Part shown: piece by piece, positions 1 through 8,708 of the stretch | How the letters are laid out: each line of letters opens with the position of its first letter | Position numbering within the stretch: the stretch's first letter is position 1 | DNA from: Spongiimicrobium salis | GTDB lineage: Bacteria > Bacteroidota > Bacteroidia > Flavobacteriales > Flavobacteriaceae | Assembly: GCF_043678055.1 (NCBI RefSeq) | Contig: NZ_JBHEQA010000001.1 | Span: forward strand, 62,001-126,000 | Direction of reading: 5' to 3' | DNA: 64,000 nucleotides | Translations under genes and position numbers: made by a program | The notes under the pieces: generated by a model | Seen by the model: only the letters and a program-made list of their open reading frames with translations | Told to the model about the DNA's origin: nothing | Database searches by the model: none

Positions 1-432
1 TCCCAGACTAAAGGTATTTTCAGGATTGCTTTTTTCCCCGCCTTGTTTTTTGGTCTTTCCCACTTCTTCAATTTATCCGTTAATGATAATGTACCACAAG
101 TCATTGTTCAGGTCATTTATGCGGTATTCATTGGTTTCTTCTTTGGCGTTTTGTTATTAAAAACCAATAAATTGATTCCGATTGCCGTTACGCATGGACT
201 TATCAATTTCTTCTTTCTAAGCAGCAGTTTACCAGGACTTAATGAGAATACTGAAGCGCCTGTTATCGCAGATCAAGAAGTGGATCTGGTCTCGCAAATA
301 ACGGCCTCAGTTGGTCCCTTGATTTTATTTCTCCCTTTATTTTTAGTAGGTCTATTCTTGTTGCGAAAAGTAAAAAAAGAACATGCATTGAAAAAGTTGG
401 CACTCCTGGAAGAATCAGAAACTGTGCTATAA
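1..432 (+). CDS. CPBP family intramembrane metalloprotease, C-terminal part
   Basis: The reading frame is open to the first base of the window (it reads S-Q-T-K-G-I-F before the first possible start), so this is the C-terminal ~143 residues of a longer gene. It is hydrophobic, with about four membrane segments. It carries two hallmarks of the CPBP/Abi (Rce1-like) protease family: an F-x-x-x-H motif (FGLSHFF) and a later H-x-x-x-N motif (HGLINFF). The E-E-x-x-x-R motif must lie upstream of the window. The family is known as membrane-embedded metalloproteases; the substrate here is unknown. It converges with the ion-channel gene only 14 bp away. Confidence 0.8.
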   Translation, partial: SQTKGIFRIAFFPALFFGLSHFFNLSVNDNVPQVIVQVIYAVFIGFFFGVLLLKTNKLIPIAVTHGLINFFFLSSSLPGLNENTEAPVIADQEVDLVSQITASVGPLILFLPLFLVGLFLLRKVKKEHALKKLALLEESETVL

Positions 433-446
433 GCAATGCTGCATTT

Positions 447-1115
447 TTAGGATTCTTTGGTGGAATGCCGAATGTATTTTTCCACTACCACCGCAGTAAT
501 GATTACCATGTAGAACTGCCCCATTAATCCTACCAAGATGGCCGCTTTTTGGGCCACGGGCGTCGTAGGTACGATTTCACCATAACCAATGGTCAAAAGG
601 GTAATATAAGCATAGTACATTATGCCATCGGCCCTAAGGTCAAAATTATCCTGATCCAATAAAGGTCCCTGAAAGGAAGCTGGAGCTATAAGTTCAATGG
701 ACATGAACAATAGAAATGCTAGAAAACCTAAGGAAATATAGCCACTCATTAAACCCATAATTACATTTTTATCCACAATCTTTGCGCTCCAAACCTGATG
801 AATAATATTCCAGGTGACAATGCTATAAAAGATAAAATAGATAGACATTCGCAATAAGACCTCACCATTACCGGTCCGTGTAATGAGACTTGAACCAAAT
901 ACTCCTGCCGAAATCAAAAACAAGCAAATGAGAAACCACATGAGTTTTCTTCGTTTCGAAATCAATAAAATCCCTGCACAAATATTCAACAAGAACAATA
1001 AAGGCAATAAAATATGTTCGTGAAACTTCTGCGGTACCAATAAGGAACTAAATAGGATAAAAACCTGTGTTAACAGAAAAAATTCAAATCGGTGTTTATA
1101 TAGTCGTTTCAACAT
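447..1115 (-). CDS. Potassium-channel-like membrane protein
   Basis: This 222-residue inner-membrane protein has about six predicted membrane segments (near residues 11-27, 33-52, 57-75, 88-106, 120-141 and 190-210). A pore loop at 165-180 contains the K+-selectivity signature T-I-G-Y-G-E (175-180). The family (ion_trans_2/KefC-type pore) is known to conduct K+. No cytoplasmic RCK/TrkA-N domain follows, so gating is not evident. It starts 77 bp after the RND pump gene on the same strand and could be a distal operon member, but a functional link to efflux is only inference. Confidence 0.75.
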   Translation of the reverse strand: MLKRLYKHRFEFFLLTQVFILFSSLLVPQKFHEHILLPLLFLLNICAGILLISKRRKLMWFLICLFLISAGVFGSSLITRTGNGEVLLRMSIYFIFYSIVTWNIIHQVWSAKIVDKNVIMGLMSGYISLGFLAFLLFMSIELIAPASFQGPLLDQDNFDLRADGIMYYAYITLLTIGYGEIVPTTPVAQKAAILVGLMGQFYMVIITAVVVEKYIRHSTKES

Positions 1116-1192
1116 AGTGCTAGGTGTCCATACAATCTTTTGATGTTTTATAGAACCATTGTATTCCTTTTAATGGTGTTTCCTCAATTCCC

Positions 1193-4100
1193 TTAGTCTT
1201 CCAGTAAGGCCTCATCAAACGTATAATCGTTATAGCTTATCTTAAACAATAAACTGTAAAAGGAAGGAATAAAAATCAATGTTATGATGGTACCAAACAA
1301 TAGTCCGATCATAATGCTCACCGCCATGCCTTCCCACATTTCACCTCCACTCAAATACAAAGGAATAAGTCCTAGAACCGTAGTAAAAGTTGCCAACAAA
1401 ATAGGTCGAAAACGTTGTAAACAAGCGGTGATGACCGCATCTTGTTCCGTTCTGCCCAAATCTTTCTGTTCCACTTCCATCCGATCTACCAATACGATAG
1501 CATTATTGATAACGATTCCGGCTAAAGAAATGACCCCTAAAAAAGGCATAAAGCCAAAAGCCTCTTGAAATATCAATAAGCCAATGACCACTCCAATAAT
1601 GGCTAAGGGTATGGTCAGAACGATCATTGTCATTTTCCGAATCGAATTGAACTGAATGATCAAGAGCAGTACAATGATAAAACCTGAAATAGGCAAATAT
1701 CCAATAACGGACCCCATGGTTTTTGCCGTGTTTTCGGCATCTCCTCCAAATTTATAGGAATACCCTGCTGGCCATAGTTTTGCCTGTTCTTCCAACCAAG
1801 GCGTAATTTCATTAGTGATACTACTGGCATTTGCCCCTTCTCTCAACTCACTACTGATGTTGATGGTACGCAACAGATCCAGGCGTTTTATCTTGGCATA
1901 TTGCCATTCCGGAACAATAGATGCCACTTGGAGCAAGGGAACGCTCTTCCCTGAATTTTGAGCAAAAATATTCATGGTTTCCAGAGAGGCCAAAGATTGT
2001 TGTTGGTCCTGATCACTTCTCATGATAATGGGAATGGACTTATCATCTTCCCGATATTCTCCCGTTTTAAATCCATCCAATACCGTGGAGAGGGAAGTAG
2101 CAATGTCTTTACTACTGATACCGGCCGATTGTGCTCTATTCTGATCCACATTAATGATAAACTTCTTACTCTTAGGGCCCCAATCGTCCTTTACATTTTT
2201 CGTTCCTGTTACTTGCGAAAGTCGCAATTTTATTTGTTCCGCAAGCCTGGAAAGTTCATCGGGGTCATTGCCCGAAACTTTTATTTCTATAGGGGTCCCT
2301 CCCCCGCCTGCTCCAAGAGCGGATACCTTAATATCGGCATTGGGGAATTGATTGAAGGTAAAATTATCCAAGCGGGCAATCATGGCATTATTTTCATTGA
2401 ACGAAGAGGTATTGACCAAAATATGAGCATAGTTGGAATTTGCTTCATCTGGGCTATACCCCAAATCGTAGGATTCCGGGCCTTCACCAATATAAGAAGA
2501 CCAGTCTAGGATACCCAGTGGTCTAGAGGCATTTGTTTTAAGGGAATCTGTCATGTATTGTTCCAATTCATTGACCAGATCAGCTGTGGTTTCTATCCTA
2601 TTCCCCTGGGGCAAATTGATATCTACGGTAATCATATTTCTGGCACTATCCGGAAAGAAAATAAAAGGAATGTATCCAAAACCATAGATAGAAATGAAAA
2701 ATGCCACAAATATCCCTAAAATCACCTTCTTTTTATGTCGCAAGGCCACCAAAATAATGTTTCTGTAATAGGATTTCATCCAATTGATGGTCCTGTCTAC
2801 AAGACTTGGTTTTTGTTCCCCTTTGGGCGTTACTTTCAAGAACAGATAACAAAACATGGTAATAATGGTCAGGGCGATTAACCAAGACGAAGACAATGCA
2901 ATGGTAATTACCACGAAAATAGGGCCAACAATATCGCCCATGGTCGTTGGGGAAAGGTAAAAGGCCAAAAAGGCCGCAGAAGTGGTCAGGGTAGAAATCA
3001 GAAGGGGCATCCATAATTCTGAAAAAGCTTCTTCCGCAGCTTTCATTTTCTTAACCCCTTGCTCCAGTTTTACCATAATGGTTTCTGCCACTACAATGGC
3101 ATTATCTACCAACATTCCCAGTGCCATGATCAATGCTGCAAGGGTCACCTGATTCAGTCCCATATCAATGAGCCCCATGATCATCAGGGTCATTATGGTG
3201 ACAATAGGAATTAAACTTGCAATCACAAAGCCCGTTCTAAATCCTAAAAAGACAAGCATTACTACCAGCACAATACCAATGGATTGCATTAAATTGACCA
3301 TAAAGTCACTTACTTGACCATCGATAAAGGTATCTAAGGAAGATACACGGGTAAGTTCTAATCCTATGGGCAGGCGCTGTTCCCATTCTCCCACCAATTT
3401 ATTGACCTCTTCACCCAAAGCTACGATATTGGCATTTTCTTTGAGGTTAATGTGTAATGAAATGGCCTCTTTGCCATTTATCCTTACTTTCTGTTGCGGG
3501 GGATCGATATACCCTTTATCTATGGTCGTAATATCTCCTAATTTCACCAATTGTGTTCCGTCCCCAACCGAAATTAAGGTTTCCCTAATATCTTCAACAG
3601 AGCTAAAATTTCCTGTAGGTTCCAAGATGATACGTTCGTCCCCAACATTGATTTGGCCTCCAGAATTGAGGATATTGGTCGCCGCAATGCTTTGTTGCAA
3701 CCTGGAAGCAGATAAGCCGTATTCCTTCAATCTGGTATTGTCGAACTCTACAAAAATACGTTCTTCTTGAGCGCCTCCCAGTTCAACCTTGGCGGCATCT
3801 TGCAGTTTGATAAAATCGTCTTTAATATCATCGGCATATTCTTTCATTTCGGTATACGAATATCCATCAGAAGTGAGGCCTACAACTATACCATACACAT
3901 CTCCAATACCATCGTCGTCCAAATTGGGGGTTACCCCTTCGGGCAGCCCTTCAATTTGATTCAACTTTCTTCGTAATCTATCCCAAACCGATTGCATTTT
4001 TTCTTTGGAAACCTCATCCTTTAAGGTAACCGTCACAATAGATAGGCCTGTTCTGGAAGTACTTGTTACCTCGTCCAACTCTGGAAGTTCCTGGGCTTTT

Positions 4101-4306
4101 TTCTCTATTTTGTCCGTTACCAATTGCTCTACACGCTCTGGCCCTGCCCCGGGAAATTGGGAGATTACCGTGGCAACCCGTACGGTATAAGGAGGCATAC
4201 TATCTTGGGATAAATTAAAGTAGGTAGAAATCCCCAAAAGGATGATAGCAGCCAGCACCATAAAGGTGATACGGTTCTTTTCTATAGAAAATTTTGCTAA
4301 ATTCAT
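1193..4306 (-). CDS. RND efflux transporter permease subunit (AcrB-like)
   Basis: At 1037 residues it has the normal RND pump length. An N-terminal membrane helix is followed by a large periplasmic loop, a block of helices near 340-545, a second periplasmic loop and a final helix block ending near 1025. The TM4 signature reads GMLVDNAIVV, with D401 at the place of AcrB Asp407 and Asn instead of the second Asp. It would exchange protons for drugs or other toxic compounds across the inner membrane, working with the adaptor (47 bp upstream) and the TolC-like protein as a trimeric envelope-spanning pump. The substrate cannot be read from sequence. It is the third gene of a minus-strand operon. 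Confidence 0.93.
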   Translation of the reverse strand: MNLAKFSIEKNRITFMVLAAIILLGISTYFNLSQDSMPPYTVRVATVISQFPGAGPERVEQLVTDKIEKKAQELPELDEVTSTSRTGLSIVTVTLKDEVSKEKMQSVWDRLRRKLNQIEGLPEGVTPNLDDDGIGDVYGIVVGLTSDGYSYTEMKEYADDIKDDFIKLQDAAKVELGGAQEERIFVEFDNTRLKEYGLSASRLQQSIAATNILNSGGQINVGDERIILEPTGNFSSVEDIRETLISVGDGTQLVKLGDITTIDKGYIDPPQQKVRINGKEAISLHINLKENANIVALGEEVNKLVGEWEQRLPIGLELTRVSSLDTFIDGQVSDFMVNLMQSIGIVLVVMLVFLGFRTGFVIASLIPIVTIMTLMIMGLIDMGLNQVTLAALIMALGMLVDNAIVVAETIMVKLEQGVKKMKAAEEAFSELWMPLLISTLTTSAAFLAFYLSPTTMGDIVGPIFVVITIALSSSWLIALTIITMFCYLFLKVTPKGEQKPSLVDRTINWMKSYYRNIILVALRHKKKVILGIFVAFFISIYGFGYIPFIFFPDSARNMITVDINLPQGNRIETTADLVNELEQYMTDSLKTNASRPLGILDWSSYIGEGPESYDLGYSPDEANSNYAHILVNTSSFNENNAMIARLDNFTFNQFPNADIKVSALGAGGGGTPIEIKVSGNDPDELSRLAEQIKLRLSQVTGTKNVKDDWGPKSKKFIINVDQNRAQSAGISSKDIATSLSTVLDGFKTGEYREDDKSIPIIMRSDQDQQQSLASLETMNIFAQNSGKSVPLLQVASIVPEWQYAKIKRLDLLRTINISSELREGANASSITNEITPWLEEQAKLWPAGYSYKFGGDAENTAKTMGSVIGYLPISGFIIVLLLIIQFNSIRKMTMIVLTIPLAIIGVVIGLLIFQEAFGFMPFLGVISLAGIVINNAIVLVDRMEVEQKDLGRTEQDAVITACLQRFRPILLATFTTVLGLIPLYLSGGEMWEGMAVSIMIGLLFGTIITLIFIPSFYSLLFKISYNDYTFDEALLED

Positions 4307-4353
4307 AGGTTAGCGTCTTTTAAGTTCTTGTTGCAATCCCGTTGGGATTCCCA

Positions 4354-5439
4354 TTATTGTAATTTTACTTCTTGTCCGTCCAATAAGGTCTGTAAGCCGG
4401 CAGTAGCAATTTTTTGTCCAACAGATAGTCCCGATCTCACTTCAAAGCCTTCCCCACTTAAATTTCCAATGGTGATTTGCTGTTTTTTCACTTTGGCATT
4501 CTCCCCTTCTTCTTGGACTACAAAAACAAATCTCCCATTACTATCTTCTCCCACGGCATTTACAGGAACTACCAGTACGGAAGTATTGTTGCTGCGATCT
4601 CCAAAGTCAAAAGTTACGTTGGCCGCCATACCACTTTTAATTGCCGTACTAGGATTGCTGACAGTTACCCTTACGGGATAAGTTGCTGTATTGGAGTCCA
4701 CTGCCGGAGATACTTCGGTAACTTTCGCGTTAAAGTTTTCATTGGGAAGGGAGGAAAAAGCCACCTGCACTTCCATATTTTCTTTCACTCCATTAATGAC
4801 ACTTTCCGGGATACCTAAAGAGATTTCCATATCGGTACCGGAATTTAATATCCCCACGACCTGTCCGGCCTGAACGTTCTCGTCTATTTCGGACGAAATT
4901 GCCGCTATGATGCCATCTTCAGGGGCATAGATATAGCCATAGCGAATCTGTTCTTGTTGAATATCCACTCCTCTTTTGGCCGATTTATGGCTTTCCTCCG
5001 CCGTTCTAAAGGAATTTTTTGCAGCTTCGAAATCGCTTAAGGAAGAACTTCCTTTTTCGTATAGGGAGCGAACTCTATTTAAGTTGAGTTTGGCCGTATT
5101 CATTTGCGAGGCGGCACTGTTCAATTGGGTCAAGGATTGCTCGTAGGCCAAACGGGACTGTACATTATCCAATTTGGCCAATAACTGGCCTTTTTTTACT
5201 TTTTGTCCCAATTTTATATCAAAAACCGTGATAATCCCTGTATTTCTAAAGCTCAGGTTAATGATTTTATCCGTTTGGGCCGTACCGCTAAACGTGCGTA
5301 CTTTCCCCCCACCTAAAAATCCAACTTCCTGATACTTGACGGGTCTAACAATTTTTTCCTCTTTTTTTTCTCCACCACCACAGGAGAACAAGGCAAAGGC
5401 AAACAAGATTGCAGAGAAAAAGTGAAGATTACTTTTCAT
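4354..5439 (-). CDS. RND efflux periplasmic adaptor (membrane fusion protein) lipoprotein
   Basis: This 361-residue membrane fusion protein opens with a signal peptide ending in a lipobox (ALFSC, Cys20), so it is a lipoprotein of the periplasmic face. It has the usual order: a biotinyl-lipoyl half-domain (with G-Q-K-V-K-K-G-Q-L-L-A-K-L), a helical hairpin around 80-150, a second lipoyl half (YIYAPEDGIIAAI), then the beta-barrel and membrane-proximal domains. It bridges the RND pump and the TolC-like channel. It lies 20 bp after the TolC-like gene and 47 bp before the pump, so the three are almost certainly co-transcribed. Confidence 0.93.
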   Translation of the reverse strand: MKSNLHFFSAILFAFALFSCGGGEKKEEKIVRPVKYQEVGFLGGGKVRTFSGTAQTDKIINLSFRNTGIITVFDIKLGQKVKKGQLLAKLDNVQSRLAYEQSLTQLNSAASQMNTAKLNLNRVRSLYEKGSSSLSDFEAAKNSFRTAEESHKSAKRGVDIQQEQIRYGYIYAPEDGIIAAISSEIDENVQAGQVVGILNSGTDMEISLGIPESVINGVKENMEVQVAFSSLPNENFNAKVTEVSPAVDSNTATYPVRVTVSNPSTAIKSGMAANVTFDFGDRSNNTSVLVVPVNAVGEDSNGRFVFVVQEEGENAKVKKQQITIGNLSGEGFEVRSGLSVGQKIATAGLQTLLDGQEVKLQ

Positions 5440-5459
5440 AATGATATATTTTAACGAGG

Positions 5460-7802
5460 TTAGTTTCTAGTATTCAAAAATTCAAAAAAACGTTGTCTGA
5501 AAGCATCATTGTCTTCATCGGAATTCAATAAAAAATAGTATCCCAAGAAGCGCTCCAACTGTAAGGAACTGATCAGAAAATTGTAGGTAGCATTGACCCT
5601 ACTCAGTTGAGCATTGAGATAGTTATTTTGTGCATCCAATAATTGCACAATATTTACAGCACCATTGGAATAGGAAGTTTGGGTAAGTTCTAAAGATTCT
5701 TTTGCCGTTTCTTCAGAAATTTTAGAAAGCTCAATATTAGATACTTGATTCACCAAATTCAAAACGCCATTCCTCACATTGACTGCAATGGCCAGTTCGG
5801 TATCCAGCGTATTGATTTCCAATTGCTCTTTCTGTATCAAAGCCGTTTTTTTATTGATATTATTTTGATTTCTATTAACGATAGGTATGGAAAGGCTCAG
5901 ACCAACATTATAGTTATTGTCTACCAATGCAAAACCTTGGGGTGCCGTACTTCCTGCTCCAGATCTACTAAAAGTCTCATTGTATTGCCCTTGGAGTGAC
6001 AAGGTAGGAAGAAAGCGTCCGGGTCCATTAAGTTTGATATTCCGTTCCGTTGCGGCTATATTGTATTTTAGCGATTGTAATTCAGGAGCGTTTGCATAGG
6101 CTTCTTCGATTAAAAAATCGATAAAGGGATCTCTTAAGGTAGGATCATCCAAAAGGTTGGTCAACTCGTCATAGTTGTATTTTTCAAACACTCCGCTTCC
6201 GAGATCCACATCCTCTACATCAATTTCCAAATCAACGGGATTGTTCAACACTTGATTGAGGGCTATAAACCCTTGTTGCATTTGATTAATGGCTTCTACC
6301 ATACCTTGGGTATTTTGGGCCATTTGACTGCGAAAACGCAGCACATCGGATTTCCCGGATTGCCCGGCTTCAAAATTCTGTTCCGCTATCTGCAGGTTTC
6401 TCTTGGTCAATTGTAAATTCTGCACCTGTATCCTTGTATTTGCCTTTAAAATCAATGTATTGAAAAAGGCATTGCTGGCATTGAAAATGACATCCAATTC
6501 GGCAGCGTTGAAATTTTCCTGCTGTGCTTTTTGCAAATTTTTCTGAATAGCAATACCGGCATTTGCCGATTCTGAAAATAAGGTTTGATTCAAAGTAATA
6601 TTTCCCGATGTGGAGAACTCCGGATTTTGCCCATTACTGATTTCGGCCAAATTAGGGTCTACATAGGTTCCCGTACCTGATGCCGTTATGGAAGGCAGAT
6701 AGTTGCTCTTGGCCGATTTCACATCTTGTACCGCCAATTCTACATCTTTTCCTGTGGAACGTAGGCCAAGATTTTCTTTTAGGGCATCATCAATTACTGT
6801 TAATAAACCATATTGCTTCTCTGAAATTGCATTTTTGTTCTCTCCTACAAAATCCGTTTCGCTGATCAAGCTGTATTTAATAGGTACATTGACCAAGTCG
6901 GCCGTATTATAATTGATGGTCAAACGGGGCGCATAATCAATATATACCGGAAGCTCTGCCAAAGGTGTGCCATTGATATAGGATTCTACGGTAAGGGCGA
7001 TACGCCTAAAAAATTGGCCTAAAGTTTCATCAGATTGATTGGTCGCCATAATTCCAGCTTCCACGTCGTCTACTCCATTACTGGTAAAAGAAGGTAGTTT
7101 CCTTGCAATAAAAGCTTCGGCCAATTGTCTGTTTTCTTCTTGAGAAAGGAAAAATCCGCCTGCCAGATATACCGCATCTATTCCTTCTAAATTTCCAATA
7201 ATATCAGCAGTGTTCTCAAACGGAATAAGTTTATAGGTGGCCTCCAACTCCTGAAGTTCTTTGTCAAAAGTGGCTTCCCAAGGTAAAAGGTCCAGAAGGG
7301 GTTTTTCAATGACAATACCCAGTTCTTTAAATCCTGTTAGCGTTTTGAATTTTTTCAGGTCCTCCAGATAAGAGCGCGATTCTACCAAATAGGTGAAGTT
7401 GTGGATACCCGATGTTGTTTTTGAAAAATCTAGGGTGCTCATATCCTTATTGACCGCTCCAAACAAGATTACGGGTTTTTCATAAGTGGCCAGCGCATTG
7501 ATGATCTGATTGTTCAATGATCCGAAAGCCAAAATGATATCGGTATCGTCGTTCAGCAGTTGATTGTAATTCTGCCTTGCTTTCTCTACACTGTAATCAT
7601 TGACCAAGATGCGCTCTTTAGGGAAGTTAATGGTAGCATCTTCCCCTACTACTGCCTGTATCTCTGTCTGCAACTTTTGAACAAGCGGTGTCAATTCAGC
7701 GGTTTGATTATCTAATAGTGTTCCAATGGTATAGGTTGTTTTCTTTTGTGAAAAGACAAGTACAGAAAACAACAAAAACAAGAGTAAAGTGGTTTTTTTC
7801 AT
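5460..7802 (-). CDS. TolC-family outer-membrane protein with fused periplasmic-binding-like N-terminal domain
   Basis: A longer frame reaches 7949. The Met chosen here (7802) directly precedes a clear signal peptide (MKKTTLLLFLLFSVLVFSQ), giving 780 residues; usual TolC proteins have about 430-500. Residues ~20-340 resemble a periplasmic-binding, ABC substrate-binding-like fold: alternating strands and helices with D-I-I-L-A-F-G-S-L and P-V-I-L-F-G-A-V. From ~360 on, two repeats of long helices and strands match outer-membrane efflux protein (OEP) domains. It is first in the efflux operon with the adaptor and pump, so it should form the exit duct. The extra domain is discussed as a finding. 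The TolC call is firm; the fold of the N-terminal part is inferred. Confidence 0.85.
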   Translation of the reverse strand: MKKTTLLLFLLFSVLVFSQKKTTYTIGTLLDNQTAELTPLVQKLQTEIQAVVGEDATINFPKERILVNDYSVEKARQNYNQLLNDDTDIILAFGSLNNQIINALATYEKPVILFGAVNKDMSTLDFSKTTSGIHNFTYLVESRSYLEDLKKFKTLTGFKELGIVIEKPLLDLLPWEATFDKELQELEATYKLIPFENTADIIGNLEGIDAVYLAGGFFLSQEENRQLAEAFIARKLPSFTSNGVDDVEAGIMATNQSDETLGQFFRRIALTVESYINGTPLAELPVYIDYAPRLTINYNTADLVNVPIKYSLISETDFVGENKNAISEKQYGLLTVIDDALKENLGLRSTGKDVELAVQDVKSAKSNYLPSITASGTGTYVDPNLAEISNGQNPEFSTSGNITLNQTLFSESANAGIAIQKNLQKAQQENFNAAELDVIFNASNAFFNTLILKANTRIQVQNLQLTKRNLQIAEQNFEAGQSGKSDVLRFRSQMAQNTQGMVEAINQMQQGFIALNQVLNNPVDLEIDVEDVDLGSGVFEKYNYDELTNLLDDPTLRDPFIDFLIEEAYANAPELQSLKYNIAATERNIKLNGPGRFLPTLSLQGQYNETFSRSGAGSTAPQGFALVDNNYNVGLSLSIPIVNRNQNNINKKTALIQKEQLEINTLDTELAIAVNVRNGVLNLVNQVSNIELSKISEETAKESLELTQTSYSNGAVNIVQLLDAQNNYLNAQLSRVNATYNFLISSLQLERFLGYYFLLNSDEDNDAFRQRFFEFLNTRN

Positions 7803-8036
7803 GGGTTGGTCAATTTTCACACTTTCTTGAAAAACAGTTTTCATTGCGTATTGAGCTTTATAAATTAAGAATAAAAACGGCTTAAGCCAAATCCATAAAA
7901 CTGAGAGCACAGAATTCATGAATTTTTGAAAGGGCGAAATTACAGACAATAAAAATAAAGGGAATTGAATTAATTCAAGTTTTGAAAAGGTAAAAACATC
8001 ATGAATTTTGTTAGATTGTTTAGTTATGACTTGATC

Positions 8037-8636
8037 CTATTCATTTTTATGGGAAAGAAGCATGGCTTCTCGTTGTATTTTGCTATACCATTCGGGAGTA
8101 ATTCCCATAAAATGCGCAATATTTTTAGCAGGAATTCGAAGAAATATTTCAGGGTAATGCGTTCTCAGGTAAGCCAAAAACTCCTTGGGCGTATATGCAA
8201 TCATATGATTTCTTATTTCGTCTACTTTAATAAAATTGGCAATAATATCCGTACGATAAAATTCATTCATCGCTGGATATTTCTCCACCAAAACATCTAC
8301 TTCCTGCTTACTTACCTTAAAAACAATAGCATCTTCCAAAGCGGTTATTTCATACTTCGTCGGTTGATTCAAAAAATAACTATCCATACATACAATGCTA
8401 TCAAATAGGCCATCAAAATAAAACCAGATGGTTTTGCGAGATCCATCCAAAGAAATCAGAGAAGCATCAAAACTACCTTGTACGACCAAATAGGCATTGG
8501 TATCTACTTGGGAATAAGGTATTAACACTTCTCCCCTTTTTAGATACATTATTTTGGTATGTTTTTGGACATCCTTCCAAAGCTCATCGCTTACTGGAAT
8601 GATTTCCTTCATTTTTTCCAATAGCTTTTCTATCAT
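8037..8636 (-). CDS. Crp/Fnr-family transcriptional regulator
   Basis: This 199-residue protein has a cyclic-nucleotide-binding-type beta-barrel at ~20-115 and a long dimerisation helix. Its short C-terminal helix-turn-helix (IPAKNIAHFMGITPEWYSKI, ~168-187) is typical of the small Bacteroidota Crp-like regulators. The phosphate-binding residues of true cAMP receptors are not evident, so the ligand is unknown. It lies upstream of the efflux operon on the same strand, about 235 bp before the chosen TolC-like start. It may regulate that operon, but only position supports this. Confidence 0.85.
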   Translation of the reverse strand: MIEKLLEKMKEIIPVSDELWKDVQKHTKIMYLKRGEVLIPYSQVDTNAYLVVQGSFDASLISLDGSRKTIWFYFDGLFDSIVCMDSYFLNQPTKYEITALEDAIVFKVSKQEVDVLVEKYPAMNEFYRTDIIANFIKVDEIRNHMIAYTPKEFLAYLRTHYPEIFLRIPAKNIAHFMGITPEWYSKIQREAMLLSHKNE

Positions 8637-8708
8637 ATATAGCAGTATAAGAACGAAATGTATTAAAAAAGAATAGGATTTACTTTCAAATCCAAAACAA
8701 ACTTCCGT

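Noticed and set aside
1284..4190. Several plus-strand open frames within the RND pump gene
   Set aside because: They lie fully inside a strong minus-strand gene, have no family resemblance and look like shadow frames.
7803..7949. N-terminal extension of the TolC-like gene to 7949
   Set aside because: It precedes a clean signal peptide by 49 residues; the later Met at 7802 is a far better start.
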